Source: Gelidibacter pelagius
Lineage (GTDB): Bacteria > Bacteroidota > Bacteroidia > Flavobacteriales > Flavobacteriaceae
NCBI RefSeq assembly: GCF_017581925.1
Contig: NZ_JAGEVG010000018.1
Location: 33,385-97,384 of the forward strand
Direction: 5' to 3'
Length of the DNA: 64,000 bases
Positions within the stretch are counted from its first letter, which is position 1. Each line of letters opens with the position of its first letter. The position numbers were made by a program, and so were the translations under genes. The notes below the pieces were generated by a model. That model ran no database searches, was not told the origin of the DNA, and worked only from the letters and a program-made list of their open reading frames with translations. This document shows positions 27,053-36,080 of this stretch, one piece after another.

Positions 27053-28300
27053 ATGTTACTGTACTTACGCTTATTTAAAGAAAGTTTTTCATTTGCCATA
27101 AATGCACTTACCAACAATAAGTTGCGTACGTTTTTATCCTTATTGGGCGTTACCATTGGTATTTTTTCCATTATTGCCGTTTTGGCGGCAGTAGATTCGT
27201 TAGATAGAAATATCCAAGATCAACTTTCTGGATTGGATAAAAACACCATGTACTTGACAAAATTCTCATTTTTAACAACCGATGTTCCAAGATGGCAACG
27301 TGATAATTTTCCACAAACTGATTATAATGATTTTGATTTTATAAGACGGAATGTGCCGGACATTGCAGCCTCTGCCTATATGATTTTTGGAAGTTCGCAA
27401 ACGGTCAAGTATGAAGCGGAAACCATTTCTGGAGTCACTATTACTCCAGCTTCGAATGGAATTTACGATATTGACAATATCAAAATAGAAGAGGGTCGTT
27501 TCTATACGGAACCCGAATCTATGAACGGTGCTCCTGTAGTTGTTTTAGGTCATTCAGTGGCAAAAAACTTATTTGGGAATGTCAATCCTTTGGGAAAGCA
27601 AATCAGGGCTTATGGTCGTAAATTGACAGTGATTGGCGTCATTAAAAAAATGGGCGGCCTTGCTGGAAATTCTGATGACAGTGCCTATGTGCCGGCCAAC
27701 TTTGTCAGACGTTTTCAAAGTGGTGGTGTTAATGGTATTCCAGGGGCTATAATGATCAAACCAGAAAAAGATATAGATTTAGGTGCTTTTGAAGGTGCCT
27801 TAAAACAGAAATTCAGGGCATATAGAGGATTGAAAGCAGGAGATCCTGATAATTTTTTTGTCAACAAAATGTCTGGTCAAACTGATCAAATTGACGCTAT
27901 TATCGGTACCATGAACCTGATGGGATGGATCATCAGTGGCTTTTCACTTTTGGTGGGTGGGTTCGGTATTGCGAATATTATGTTCGTTAGCGTAAAGGAA
28001 CGTACAAACCTTATTGGGATACAAAAATCACTGGGAGCCAAAAATCGTTTTATCTTATTTCAATTTTTGTTTGAAGCTGTGATTTTGGCAGTTATTGGAG
28101 GTCTTATTGGGCTTTTCTTTGTGTGGATTGTTTCTTTGATTGCTTCCCAATTTACGGGTGATTTCGAATTTGTCCTTTCCGCAGGAAATATGTTTTTAGG
28201 GTTTATGCTGTCGACCATTATCGGACTGGTATCTGGAGTGATTCCTGCAATTTCTGCATCACGCTTGGATCCTGTTGAGGCTATAAGAACGGGAATGTAA
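27053..28300 (+). CDS. MacB/FtsX-type ABC transporter permease, copy 1
   Basis: A 415-aa permease with one N-terminal membrane helix (about 21-44), a large extracytoplasmic MacB-like periplasmic core domain (about 45-280), and three C-terminal helices forming the FtsX domain (NLMGWIISGFSLLVGGFGI, FQFLFEAVILAVIGG, AISASRLDPVEAIRTGM). Such proteins export or extract substrates, or act mechanically at the envelope, with a separate ATPase. No ATPase gene is adjacent. A close paralogue follows 276 nt downstream in the same orientation. Substrate unknown. Confidence 0.92.
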   Translation: MLLYLRLFKESFSFAINALTNNKLRTFLSLLGVTIGIFSIIAVLAAVDSLDRNIQDQLSGLDKNTMYLTKFSFLTTDVPRWQRDNFPQTDYNDFDFIRRNVPDIAASAYMIFGSSQTVKYEAETISGVTITPASNGIYDIDNIKIEEGRFYTEPESMNGAPVVVLGHSVAKNLFGNVNPLGKQIRAYGRKLTVIGVIKKMGGLAGNSDDSAYVPANFVRRFQSGGVNGIPGAIMIKPEKDIDLGAFEGALKQKFRAYRGLKAGDPDNFFVNKMSGQTDQIDAIIGTMNLMGWIISGFSLLVGGFGIANIMFVSVKERTNLIGIQKSLGAKNRFILFQFLFEAVILAVIGGLIGLFFVWIVSLIASQFTGDFEFVLSAGNMFLGFMLSTIIGLVSGVIPAISASRLDPVEAIRTGM

Positions 28301-28498
28301 ATGGTTATTAAAAATCTCCAAAAAACACATTCCAAATGCCAATGGGTATGAAAATTCTTCTTGGGTTGTTTCTAATTGCTTCTGTAAGGAAGGTTTTTCA
28401 AATCAAGAGTTTTATTTATAGCGCTCTTTAGGTCTTGTTGAACTGAGGGGGAGGTAATGACTTCTGAATAGATTTTTGAGTACGGATGTCTTCAATGC

Positions 28499-28524
28499 AA
28501 TTATTTTTCAATTGAAAAATAATT
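28499..28524. repeat. 26-nt perfect palindrome between the two permease genes
   Basis: The sequence centred on CAATTG is its own reverse complement over 26 nt. It can form a 12-13 bp AT-rich stem followed by T4, and it lies 53 nt before the second permease ATG. It may be a terminator for copy 1 or an operator for copy 2. Confidence 0.6.
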
Positions 28525-28576
28525 TTTGCAGAAAAACACCTTATCTTTAAGTCGTTTTAAAACATCAAAAAAATAG

Positions 28577-29827
28577 ATGCTGCTTTACTTACGCTTATTT
28601 AAAGAGAGTTTTTCATTTGCCATCAATGCGCTTACCAACAATAAACTACGCACGTTTTTATCCTTATTGGGCGTTACTATTGGTATTTTTTCCATTATTG
28701 CAGTTCTGGCGGCGGTAGATTCTTTAGATAGAAACATCCAGGATCAGCTCTCAGGATTGGATAAAAACACGATGTATTTAACCAAGTTTTCCTTTGGTCC
28801 AACGGATATACCTCGATGGCAACGGGACAATTTCCCTCAAACTGAATACAGTGACTTTGATTTTATAAGACGAAATGTGCCTGACATTGCAGCTTCCGCC
28901 TATGTTATATTTGGAAGCCCGCAAACAGTGAGATATGGCGCAGAAACCATATCTGGAGTTGATATCACGCCGGTGTCCAATGAGATTTACGAGATTGAGA
29001 ACGTAAAAATCGAGAAGGGACGGTTTTATACAGAATCAGAGTCTATAAATGGAGCTCCTGTTATTGTTTTGGGGCATTCCCTTGCTGAAAATCTATTTGG
29101 GAATTCAGATCCTATTGGGAAGCAAATTAGAGTTTATGGTCGCAGATTGACTGTCATTGGTGTCATGAAAAAACTGGGCGCAGGACTTGGTGGAAGTCCA
29201 GATGATAAAGCTTATGTGCCAGCCAATTTTGTGAGACGTTTTCAAACTGGTGGTGTTGGCGGTATTCCTGGAGCAGTAATAATCAAACCCGAAAAAGGTG
29301 TCGATATGGGTGCTTTTGAAGCCGTCTTAAAACAAAGATTTAGAATTTATAGAGGTTTGAAAGCTGGAGAGCCGGATAATTTCTTTGTAAATAAAATGTC
29401 GGGATTTACGGATGCGATTGATGGAATTATCGGCACAATGAATATCATGGGCTGGATTATCAGTGGCTTTTCTTTATTGGTTGGCGGCTTTGGAATTGCA
29501 AACATCATGTTTGTGAGCGTAAAGGAACGTACAAACCTTATTGGGATACAAAAATCGTTAGGTGCCAAAAACCGATTTATTTTGTTTCAGTTTTTGTTTG
29601 AAGCGGTCATTTTAGCGGTCATTGGTGGACTCGTGGGGCTGTTATTTGTGTGGATTGGTTCTTTGATTGCTTCGCAATTTACGGGCGATTTCGAATTTGT
29701 CCTCTCCGCAGGAAATATGTTTTTAGGGTTTATTCTATCGACCATCATCGGATTGATTTCCGGTGTAATTCCGGCTATTTCTGCATCACGACTAGATCCG
29801 GTCGAGGCAATCCGAACGGGGATGTAA
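28577..29827 (+). CDS. MacB/FtsX-type ABC transporter permease, copy 2
   Basis: A 416-aa paralogue of the preceding gene with the same architecture. The first 70 or so residues and the C-terminal FtsX region (about 300-416) are nearly identical between the two, while the extracytoplasmic domain has many substitutions (for example GVDITPVSNEIYEIENVKIE against GVTITPASNGIYDIDNIKIE). The upstream DNA is also related, so the duplication included the promoter region. Different extracytoplasmic domains with the same membrane part suggest a heterodimeric pore or two substrates; this is inference. Confidence 0.92.
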   Translation: MLLYLRLFKESFSFAINALTNNKLRTFLSLLGVTIGIFSIIAVLAAVDSLDRNIQDQLSGLDKNTMYLTKFSFGPTDIPRWQRDNFPQTEYSDFDFIRRNVPDIAASAYVIFGSPQTVRYGAETISGVDITPVSNEIYEIENVKIEKGRFYTESESINGAPVIVLGHSLAENLFGNSDPIGKQIRVYGRRLTVIGVMKKLGAGLGGSPDDKAYVPANFVRRFQTGGVGGIPGAVIIKPEKGVDMGAFEAVLKQRFRIYRGLKAGEPDNFFVNKMSGFTDAIDGIIGTMNIMGWIISGFSLLVGGFGIANIMFVSVKERTNLIGIQKSLGAKNRFILFQFLFEAVILAVIGGLVGLLFVWIGSLIASQFTGDFEFVLSAGNMFLGFILSTIIGLISGVIPAISASRLDPVEAIRTGM

Positions 29828-29886
29828 TCAGAAAATTGCGATGATTAAATCTTGCAGACTTGAATCTTTACGGCCTTGCGAGAATA

Positions 29887-30342
29887 TTAAAGTATTGAAG
29901 ACACTTGAGAACAAACAAACTCCAAAAAGCGCTCATCAGCTTCGGTAAATGGGTCTATCGTATTGGAATCGATATCAATTTGACCAATATTTTCACCATT
30001 CACAAAAATGGGAACGACAATTTCAGCCTTAACCGTAATGCTGCAGGCAATATAATTATCCTGTGCCGAGACATCTGGAACTACAAAATTCTGATTGCTG
30101 ACCGCCACCTGTCCGCAAATACCCTTTCCAAATGGAATGATTGTATGATCAGTTGGCGCGCCAACATAAGGTCCCAATTTTAATTCTTCTTTATCGCCAT
30201 TTCTAAAGTAAAACCCAACCCAGTTATAATAAGGGATGTTCGACTCGAGAACCTCACAGATGGATAGCAGACGTTCATTGACGTCTTTATTGGTGTCAGA
30301 AACTATCGAAGTTATTTGCGGTTTAAGTTGGTCTAAGGTCAT
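29887..30342 (-). CDS. GAF-domain free methionine-(R)-sulfoxide reductase-like protein
   Basis: A 151-aa single GAF domain like E. coli fRMsr, which reduces free methionine-(R)-sulfoxide. Cys76 (GKGICGQ) and Cys100 (NYIACS) keep the 24-residue spacing of the family's catalytic and resolving cysteines. Glu107 and the IDIDS pair Asp123/Asp125 match the substrate-binding acids. The third cysteine found ten residues upstream in E. coli is absent (His66 here). Probably cytoplasmic and part of oxidative damage repair. It is a single gene, transcribed away from the exosortase pair. Confidence 0.85.
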   Translation of the reverse strand: MTLDQLKPQITSIVSDTNKDVNERLLSICEVLESNIPYYNWVGFYFRNGDKEELKLGPYVGAPTDHTIIPFGKGICGQVAVSNQNFVVPDVSAQDNYIACSITVKAEIVVPIFVNGENIGQIDIDSNTIDPFTEADERFLEFVCSQVSSIL

Positions 30343-30432
30343 TGTTTAAAAGTTTTGGTAAAAGTATCTAAAATGTGCTGCTTCAATCGGCTTTTTATAT
30401 ATTTTTAACATTCTGAACAAAAACTTGAATTC

Positions 30433-30984
30433 TTGAAGGATCTGGTCATAAAGTACAAATCGGTTATTAAGTTTATCTTGACCTTTCTCTTGGTTTATGG
30501 CGTGTTGACTTTGGCTTATATGCTGTACTTAGATTATTCTGACGGTTCAGAATATTATCCCGATTATCTTACCAATTTAGTAGCCAAACAAAGTGATGAA
30601 CTGCTACATACATTTGGATATGATTCTCAAATAGCAAAACATTCTGCTGAGCCTTCAATGAAGCTTATAATAAATGGCAAATATGTGGCGCGCGTGGTTG
30701 AAGGCTGCAATTCTATTAGCATTATTATTTTGTTTGTCTCTTTTGTGATTGCTTTTGCAGGGAAGTTTAAAACTACCTTTTTCTATATTTTTGCGGGTAG
30801 CGTACTTATTTATGTAGTGAATCTCTTTAGAATTGTGATTTTATCGGTGGGATTATACCATTACCCATGGCGGAGGGAGGAACTGCATACCGTGATTTTT
30901 CCGTTGATTATTTATGGGATAGTATTTTTGCTTTGGATGTTTTGGGTCAATAGGTTTTCAAATTTAAGCAAGGCAGATGAGTAA
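30433..30984 (+). CDS. xrtF: Exosortase family protein XrtF
   Basis: A 183-aa polytopic membrane transpeptidase-like protein. The exosortase catalytic triad is visible as Cys92 in VEGCNSISI, Arg133 in NLFRIV and His152 in ELHTVIFP. XrtF is the flavobacterial exosortase thought to sort surface proteins that carry a C-terminal PEP-CTERM-like tail. The start is TTG: no ATG or GTG occurs between the in-frame stop at 30406 and this codon, and the next in-frame Met is residue 30, inside the first helix. It overlaps the downstream partner gene by 8 nt. No obvious substrate protein is in the window. Confidence 0.92.
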   Translation: MKDLVIKYKSVIKFILTFLLVYGVLTLAYMLYLDYSDGSEYYPDYLTNLVAKQSDELLHTFGYDSQIAKHSAEPSMKLIINGKYVARVVEGCNSISIIILFVSFVIAFAGKFKTTFFYIFAGSVLIYVVNLFRIVILSVGLYHYPWRREELHTVIFPLIIYGIVFLLWMFWVNRFSNLSKADE

Positions 30985-31414
30985 TGTGGTAAAAATGATC
31001 GGACTTTTAGTGCTATTTGGGTTATTGATCCTCATACGCGCTTTTGAGAACGAACTGTTCTACGATCCTTATTTGACGTTTTTTAAGAATGATTACCTTT
31101 ATATAGATAATCCGCGTCGCGAAGTTTTAAAGCTGACCTTGTTTACGGCGCTTAGATACTTCCTTAATTCGGCAATTTCATTAGGAATTATCTATATTTT
31201 CTTTAAGGACTGGAGTGTGGTCAAGTTTTCAGCACTTATCTATGTCATTTCATTTTTTATTCTCTTGGCATTTTTCTTATATTTTGTAGTGAACCCAAAG
31301 CAAGAAGATTATTACATCTTTTTCAATATCAGACGGTTTTTAATTCAACCATTACTGTTATTGTTATTGCTGCCGGCATTCTACTATCATAAATTGAAAT
31401 CGAAGAGAGGTTAA
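30977..31414 (+). CDS. Exosortase F system-associated protein
   Basis: A 145-aa membrane protein with about four helices. It contains RAFENELFYDPY after the first helix and a C-terminal hydrophobic run (RRFLIQPLLLLLLLPAF). Proteins of this type are found next to XrtF in Flavobacteriaceae, and here the two genes overlap by 8 nt. Its role is unknown; a chaperone or accessory subunit of the exosortase is the usual guess. Confidence 0.88.
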   Translation: MSNVVKMIGLLVLFGLLILIRAFENELFYDPYLTFFKNDYLYIDNPRREVLKLTLFTALRYFLNSAISLGIIYIFFKDWSVVKFSALIYVISFFILLAFFLYFVVNPKQEDYYIFFNIRRFLIQPLLLLLLLPAFYYHKLKSKRG

Positions 31415-31463
31415 GTTTTTATAATTTGCGGAGATGAATACATTTTTTTGTAATTTCGCAGCA

Positions 31464-31874
31464 ATGTATCAAGAAAACATCCATAAAACTTTTTCTATAG
31501 CAATGGCATTGTTAGTGCTGTTGTCCACCATTTCTTTTACTATGGAAAAGCATTTCTGTGGAGACGTTTTGATTGATACTGCCATTTTTTCTAAGGCCGA
31601 ATCTTGTTGTGATCTTGAAATAAAGGCCATAACTGTTGCAGAAAAAAAATCCTGCTGCAAAGAGGAGATGGAAGTTGTCAAAGGTCAGGTTAATCTCAAA
31701 AAAGTAACTTTTGAAGACCTGAACTTCGACCAACAAATTTTTATATCTACTTTATATTATTCTTATCTTAATCTTTTTGAAGGTTTGCCACAGCAAATCA
31801 TTCCACATAAAGATTATTCTCCACCCAATTTGGTTACTGACATACAGGTTTTAGACCAAGTTTTCATCATTTGA
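31464..31874 (+). CDS. HYC_CC_PP family small Cys-rich protein
   Basis: A 136-aa protein from the ATG at 31464; an in-frame ATG at 31434 would add ten residues ahead of the hydrophobic segment and looks less likely. A signal or anchor helix (about 9-27) is followed by the family signature: His30-Phe-Cys32, Cys48-Cys49, Cys64-Cys65 and a Pro-Pro near the C-terminus (SPPNL). The paired cysteines suggest metal binding or redox chemistry in the periplasm. It is 237 nt upstream of a TonB-dependent receptor that also carries a Cys-Cys pair, supporting a shared metal role. Function not established. Confidence 0.82.
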   Translation: MYQENIHKTFSIAMALLVLLSTISFTMEKHFCGDVLIDTAIFSKAESCCDLEIKAITVAEKKSCCKEEMEVVKGQVNLKKVTFEDLNFDQQIFISTLYYSYLNLFEGLPQQIIPHKDYSPPNLVTDIQVLDQVFII

Positions 31875-32111
31875 TTCCTCAATTCAATATGTAGTGGTGC
31901 GTATTCTTGCGCTCATTATTTTATGAATTTTGATATCAACTATTTTTTAAAATGAAACTTTATTTTAGGCTTATTGCTCCTTTATTAATACGGATAACTA
32001 GCGCACCCTCGACTTCAGGAAATCTTATTTGTTTCAGAACGTCTTTATACGGTGCTTGTTTTTCTGAATAATCTGGCTCTAAGATTTAAAAACAACACTA
32101 TTAATTTATAA
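31875..32111. other. Gap between HYC_CC_PP and TonB-receptor genes, no gene seen
   Basis: A 39-codon plus-strand reading frame from 31952 has no recognisable similarity and is probably chance. No clear hairpin or promoter box was found, but any metal-responsive regulator site for the receptor would lie here. Confidence 0.4.
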
Positions 32112-34364
32112 ATGAAAAACATATTTTACATTCTCATGTTCCTACCAACGCTTGTGCTTTCACAAGAAAAAATTGAAGGGATCATTATTGAAATAACCGA
32201 TCAAAAAAACACCATTCCACTACCTGGTGCCAATGTATATTGGTTGGATTCTACTATTGGAGCGACCACAGATATCGATGGCAAGTTCAGTATTTCGTAC
32301 CAAAAAGGATATACAAAGTTGGTAATTAGTTATGTGGGTTATAAAACGGACACCTTAACGGTTAGCTCTTCAAAATATATCAAGCATGCACTAAAATCGA
32401 CGAGTGAATTGGACGAGATTACGGTCACATCTCGTAAACAAGCCACTTCAAAATCTTATATGCAATCCGCCAACGTCATGTTTGTGAGTAGCGATGAATT
32501 GCTGAAAGCGGCTTGTTGCAATCTATCAGAGAGTTTTGAAACCAATCCGTCTATTGACGTTAATTTTGCCGATGCCGTAACTGGCACCCGACAGATAAAA
32601 ATGCTGGGATTGACCAGTCCGTATATTCTGATAACTGCAGAAAACATCCCTACGATACGTGGTGCATCTCAAGCTTATGGGTTGAGTTTTACACCTGGGA
32701 CTTGGGTTGAAAGTATACAAATTACCAAAGGCGCTGGAAGTGTGGTCAATGGTTTTGAAAGCATTGCTGGACAGATCAATACGGAGTTGGTTAAGCCAAC
32801 AACTGACAATAAACTCTTTGTCAACCTTTATGGCGCAAGCAGTGAACGCTTGGAAGCTAACGTACATTTGAATACCAAAGTCAGTGAAAAATGGAGCACG
32901 GGTTTATATCTCCATGGAAATACGCACGATAAAAAGCATGATGTTAATGATGATGGATTTATGGATATGCCCATCTACAAACAAATAAATTTCATGAATC
33001 GCTGGCAATATACCAATCCTGAAAAGGGCTTTGTGAGTTTTATCAACTTAAGTTATTTGGACGATTCGAAACAAACCGGGCAGTTAAATTTTAATCCTGA
33101 TACGGATAAATTGACAACCAATGCCTGGGGAAGTGAAATTGATACAAGGAGGTTTGATATTTCTGTGAAATCGGGTTATGTCAATCCTAATATTCCTTGG
33201 CAAAGTATTGGGTTTCAAACGGCCTTTAGCAGCCATAAACAGAACTCTTATTTTGGTTTGAATCTTTATGATATTTTACACAATAGCATATATATCAACG
33301 GGATCTACAATTCGATTATCAGTGATTCAAGACATAAAATTAAAACGGGAATCAGTTATACTTATGATCATTATGATGAATTGGTGGTCACTGAAGATTT
33401 TGAACGGACAGAAAGTTCTGTAGGTGCTTTTTTTGAATACAATTTTGATAATTTAGAAGATTTAAATTTGACCGCTGGTCTTCGTATCGATAGACATAAT
33501 GTGCTTGGAACATTTGTTACGCCGAGAGTGCACGCACGTTATACGCCATGGGAGAAATCGGCGTTAAGAGCGTCTTTTGGGCGAGGTAAGCGTAGCGCAA
33601 GCATCTTTGCGGAAAACCAGAATATTTTTGCCACATCAAGAACGTTATTAATTGATGGCACTGCGCCTTTGGGCAGCTTGAAAGGAGCTTATGGGCTCGA
33701 TCCCGAAATTGCGTGGAATTATGGTATTTCATTTTTGCAGGGCTTTAATCTCTTTGGAAATAAGGCTGACATCACATTTGATTATTATAGAACTGATTTC
33801 CAAAATCAAATTGTGGTTGATTATGAAAATCCACAACAGATAAATTTCTATAATCTTGATGGTGACAGCTATGCTAACAGTTTTCAGGTGGAATTGAATT
33901 ATAATGTCTTCGAAGGATTTGATTTTAGAACCGCCTATAAGTTTTATGATATCAAGACCCAATACAATTCTGGAAAGTTGGAGAAGCCATTGACATCCAA
34001 ACATCGCATTTTTGCAAACATGTCTTACGAAACAAAGAAGACTGAGAGTTTTTCACATTGGAAATTTGATGTTACTTATAATTGGTTGGGCGAACAACGA
34101 TTTACGTCAACTTCATCAAATCCTATTCAATACCAATTGCCGGAATATACACCAACCGTTGGCACGTTGAATGCTCAGGTTACAAAAGTATTTTCTGAGA
34201 AATTTGAAGTATATTTAGGCGGAGAAAACATGACCAATGTGAGACAGAACAATCCGATTTTGGGAGCAGATGATCCCTTTGGAGCAAATTTTGACACGAC
34301 ATTTGTTTATGGTCCAATCTTTGGGAGTATGTATTATGCAGGCCTGAGATTTAAAATTAAGTAA
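32112..34364 (+). CDS. TonB-dependent outer-membrane receptor, probably for a metal
   Basis: A 750-aa receptor: signal peptide (about 1-17), a carboxypeptidase-regulatory-like beta domain (about 20-100, with GATTDIDGKFSISY), a plug domain (about 105-225) and a 22-strand barrel ending in an aromatic/basic strand (YYAGLRFKIK). The plug contains an unusual Cys135-Cys136 pair (KAACCNLSESFE). Its neighbours, a HYC_CC_PP protein upstream and a secreted HMA-domain protein downstream, point to uptake of a soft metal such as copper; this is inference from context. It drives import using the TonB-ExbBD system, which is not in the window. Confidence 0.92.
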   Translation: MKNIFYILMFLPTLVLSQEKIEGIIIEITDQKNTIPLPGANVYWLDSTIGATTDIDGKFSISYQKGYTKLVISYVGYKTDTLTVSSSKYIKHALKSTSELDEITVTSRKQATSKSYMQSANVMFVSSDELLKAACCNLSESFETNPSIDVNFADAVTGTRQIKMLGLTSPYILITAENIPTIRGASQAYGLSFTPGTWVESIQITKGAGSVVNGFESIAGQINTELVKPTTDNKLFVNLYGASSERLEANVHLNTKVSEKWSTGLYLHGNTHDKKHDVNDDGFMDMPIYKQINFMNRWQYTNPEKGFVSFINLSYLDDSKQTGQLNFNPDTDKLTTNAWGSEIDTRRFDISVKSGYVNPNIPWQSIGFQTAFSSHKQNSYFGLNLYDILHNSIYINGIYNSIISDSRHKIKTGISYTYDHYDELVVTEDFERTESSVGAFFEYNFDNLEDLNLTAGLRIDRHNVLGTFVTPRVHARYTPWEKSALRASFGRGKRSASIFAENQNIFATSRTLLIDGTAPLGSLKGAYGLDPEIAWNYGISFLQGFNLFGNKADITFDYYRTDFQNQIVVDYENPQQINFYNLDGDSYANSFQVELNYNVFEGFDFRTAYKFYDIKTQYNSGKLEKPLTSKHRIFANMSYETKKTESFSHWKFDVTYNWLGEQRFTSTSSNPIQYQLPEYTPTVGTLNAQVTKVFSEKFEVYLGGENMTNVRQNNPILGADDPFGANFDTTFVYGPIFGSMYYAGLRFKIK

Positions 34365-34583
34365 CCCATTCCTGTGAAGGCAGGAAACCTTAAGGTTCAG
34401 CGAAGCTAATCTCGTGAATAGAAGATAATATTAACAATCAAGAACAACTTAATCACGTTTAAAGTATGCCTTCATTAGTGGAAAATAACAAGAATCAAAC
34501 AATTACTAATAGATTCCTTTTTCTGAAGGAATAAAAGAACAATTAACAGGTTCTCACCTTCGTGGGAATTAAAATCAAACATT
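34365..34583. repeat. Spacer with three related hairpin elements before the HMA gene
   Basis: Three short inverted repeats occur: 34368-34386 (TTCCTGTGAAGGCAGGAA), 34513-34532 (ATTCCTT with AAGGAAT), and 34551-34569 (TTCTCACCTTCGTGGGAA, in the opposite orientation). The first and third resemble those between groES and groEL. Confidence 0.6.
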
Positions 34584-34946
34584 ATGAAAAAAATTGTATT
34601 CGTATTAATAGTATTAGTTGGAGGCGTAACCTTCGCGCAGAATAAGAATGCCAAAGCCACTTTTGAAGTGGATGGGGTATGTAATATGTGTAAAGAACGT
34701 ATTGAAAAGGCAGCCATTAAGGCCAAAGGGGTAAAAGTTGCCAATTGGGATGTCAATACCCACGAGCTGAAATTAATTTATGACGAACGAAAAACCAGTA
34801 TGAAGGTCATCAAGCAAAGTATTGCTGATGCGGGTCATGACACCAAGGAAATCAAAGCCACTGACGAAGCTTACCATAAATTGCATGCCTGTTGCTTGTA
34901 TAGAGATGAGGCGGTAATTGAGGATCATAAAGACGACAAAAACTAA
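34584..34946 (+). CDS. Secreted heavy-metal-associated (HMA) domain protein
   Basis: A 120-aa protein with a cleavable signal peptide (about 1-18, ending TFAQ), so it is periplasmic. The ferredoxin-like HMA domain carries the metal-binding CxxC as Cys33-Asn-Met-Cys36 in VDGVCNMCKERIE. A second cluster follows at His101-Ala-Cys103-Cys104, and the tail is acidic (HKDDKN). HMA domains bind Cu+ and similar ions. It lies 219 nt downstream of the TonB-dependent receptor on the same strand and could receive the imported metal. The metal itself is not proven. Confidence 0.9.
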   Translation: MKKIVFVLIVLVGGVTFAQNKNAKATFEVDGVCNMCKERIEKAAIKAKGVKVANWDVNTHELKLIYDERKTSMKVIKQSIADAGHDTKEIKATDEAYHKLHACCLYRDEAVIEDHKDDKN

Positions 34947-34966
34947 ATTAGAGAGAACCTTTCAAA

Positions 34967-35851
34967 TTAACCTTTGGTTCGTGTCATGTCATTTGGGACC
35001 ACGATAATATAATTGGCTATTTCAGATTTGTCTTCTTTGCTCATCTTATCCCATTCCGATTGCATAACCGTGGTAATAGATTTAATATTTATTCCCGGTT
35101 GGATTTTTTGGATCCACCAAATAATACCTTGATTGTAATTGGAATGGTAGGAGCCTTGAAAATGAAATAATAAATCGCCAGGATTGAAATTCTTAAGAGA
35201 GAAATGCGCCATAGTGGCATCCTTGGAAGCTTGGGAAAGTTGAATGTTTAGCATGTTTTGAGGGACATGGCTGCCCATTTTATCTGCCATATCTGCATAC
35301 GCTTTTACGGTTGGATCGAAAAGGTTTTCTAATTCAGGACTGATCATTTCGAGCGCTTCGGAACTTAATTCCTTTAAAGCCTCCATCCCTTTCTTGTACA
35401 ACATAGACGCATATCTTCGTGGGATGTTCGTGGCAATAAAACGCAGGTGGTTTTCTTTTGCGAAATTGACTAAAGGTTTATAATCCGTTTTGTAATTCCC
35501 CCATAATTGCGTGATTTCTGGCAACATCTTATCTTCAGGGTAGAAATCTTGCAGGTATTCGTTTAAAACTAATTGATTGCCGTTCTCAAACATCTCTGCA
35601 CCAAAAAAGAGTTTCTGACCTTTAATGTCGAAGAAACTTTTGCTCATTTCTAGTTGGAGCCAGTGAGAAATGGGATTGTCATGATATTCTCCGAAAAAAA
35701 CCATATCGCTGTCCGCCAAATCCTTAATCATCTTTTCATACTTGGCAGCTTTTCCATTGCTTTTAAAGAGTTGATATGCGGGCTTGTTTTGTGCCATTGT
35801 AAGGCTAATAAAGGCTACAATAAGGATTCCGGTCAGGAGATAATTTTTCAT
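34967..35851 (-). CDS. ChaN-like (cofactor/haem-binding domain) protein
   Basis: A 294-aa protein with a signal peptide (about 1-20). The start of the domain, DMVFFGEYHDNPISHWLQ, and the C-terminal LLFHFQGSYHSNYNQGIIWW are the conserved elements of the ChaN family. Campylobacter ChaN binds two haems. No lipobox Cys is present, so it is predicted to be soluble in the periplasm. It converges on the HMA gene (20-nt gap), so the link to the metal cluster is positional only. Confidence 0.85.
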   Translation of the reverse strand: MKNYLLTGILIVAFISLTMAQNKPAYQLFKSNGKAAKYEKMIKDLADSDMVFFGEYHDNPISHWLQLEMSKSFFDIKGQKLFFGAEMFENGNQLVLNEYLQDFYPEDKMLPEITQLWGNYKTDYKPLVNFAKENHLRFIATNIPRRYASMLYKKGMEALKELSSEALEMISPELENLFDPTVKAYADMADKMGSHVPQNMLNIQLSQASKDATMAHFSLKNFNPGDLLFHFQGSYHSNYNQGIIWWIQKIQPGINIKSITTVMQSEWDKMSKEDKSEIANYIIVVPNDMTRTKG

Positions 35852-36020
35852 TTATGATGATTTTTTGTAGAATTTTTTCAGATGTTCTTTTTGAATTTCC
35901 GAATGAAATAAACGTTTCGAAAATTACAAAATAAAAAATTGAGTTCTTTTTATTTTGCCTTTTTTAAGGTCAACATTTAGAGATGATCTATTTCTTATCA
36001 GAAGTTTATTGAGATAAAAC

Positions 36021-36051
36021 AAAAACGCCTCAAAAAATTTGAGGCGTTTTT
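36021..36051. terminator. Strong hairpin terminator after groEL
   Basis: AAAAACGCCTCAAA and TTTGAGGCGTTTTT form a 14-bp perfect stem with a 3-nt loop, giving U-tracts in both directions. It lies 30 nt beyond the groEL stop. Confidence 0.85.
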
Positions 36052-36080
36052 TAAATAAATCCTTTTTAAGGATGTGATTA

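Noticed and set aside
31952..32071. A 39-codon plus-strand open frame between the HYC_CC_PP and TonB-receptor genes
   Set aside because: Short, no signal peptide or motif, and composition like the surrounding spacer.
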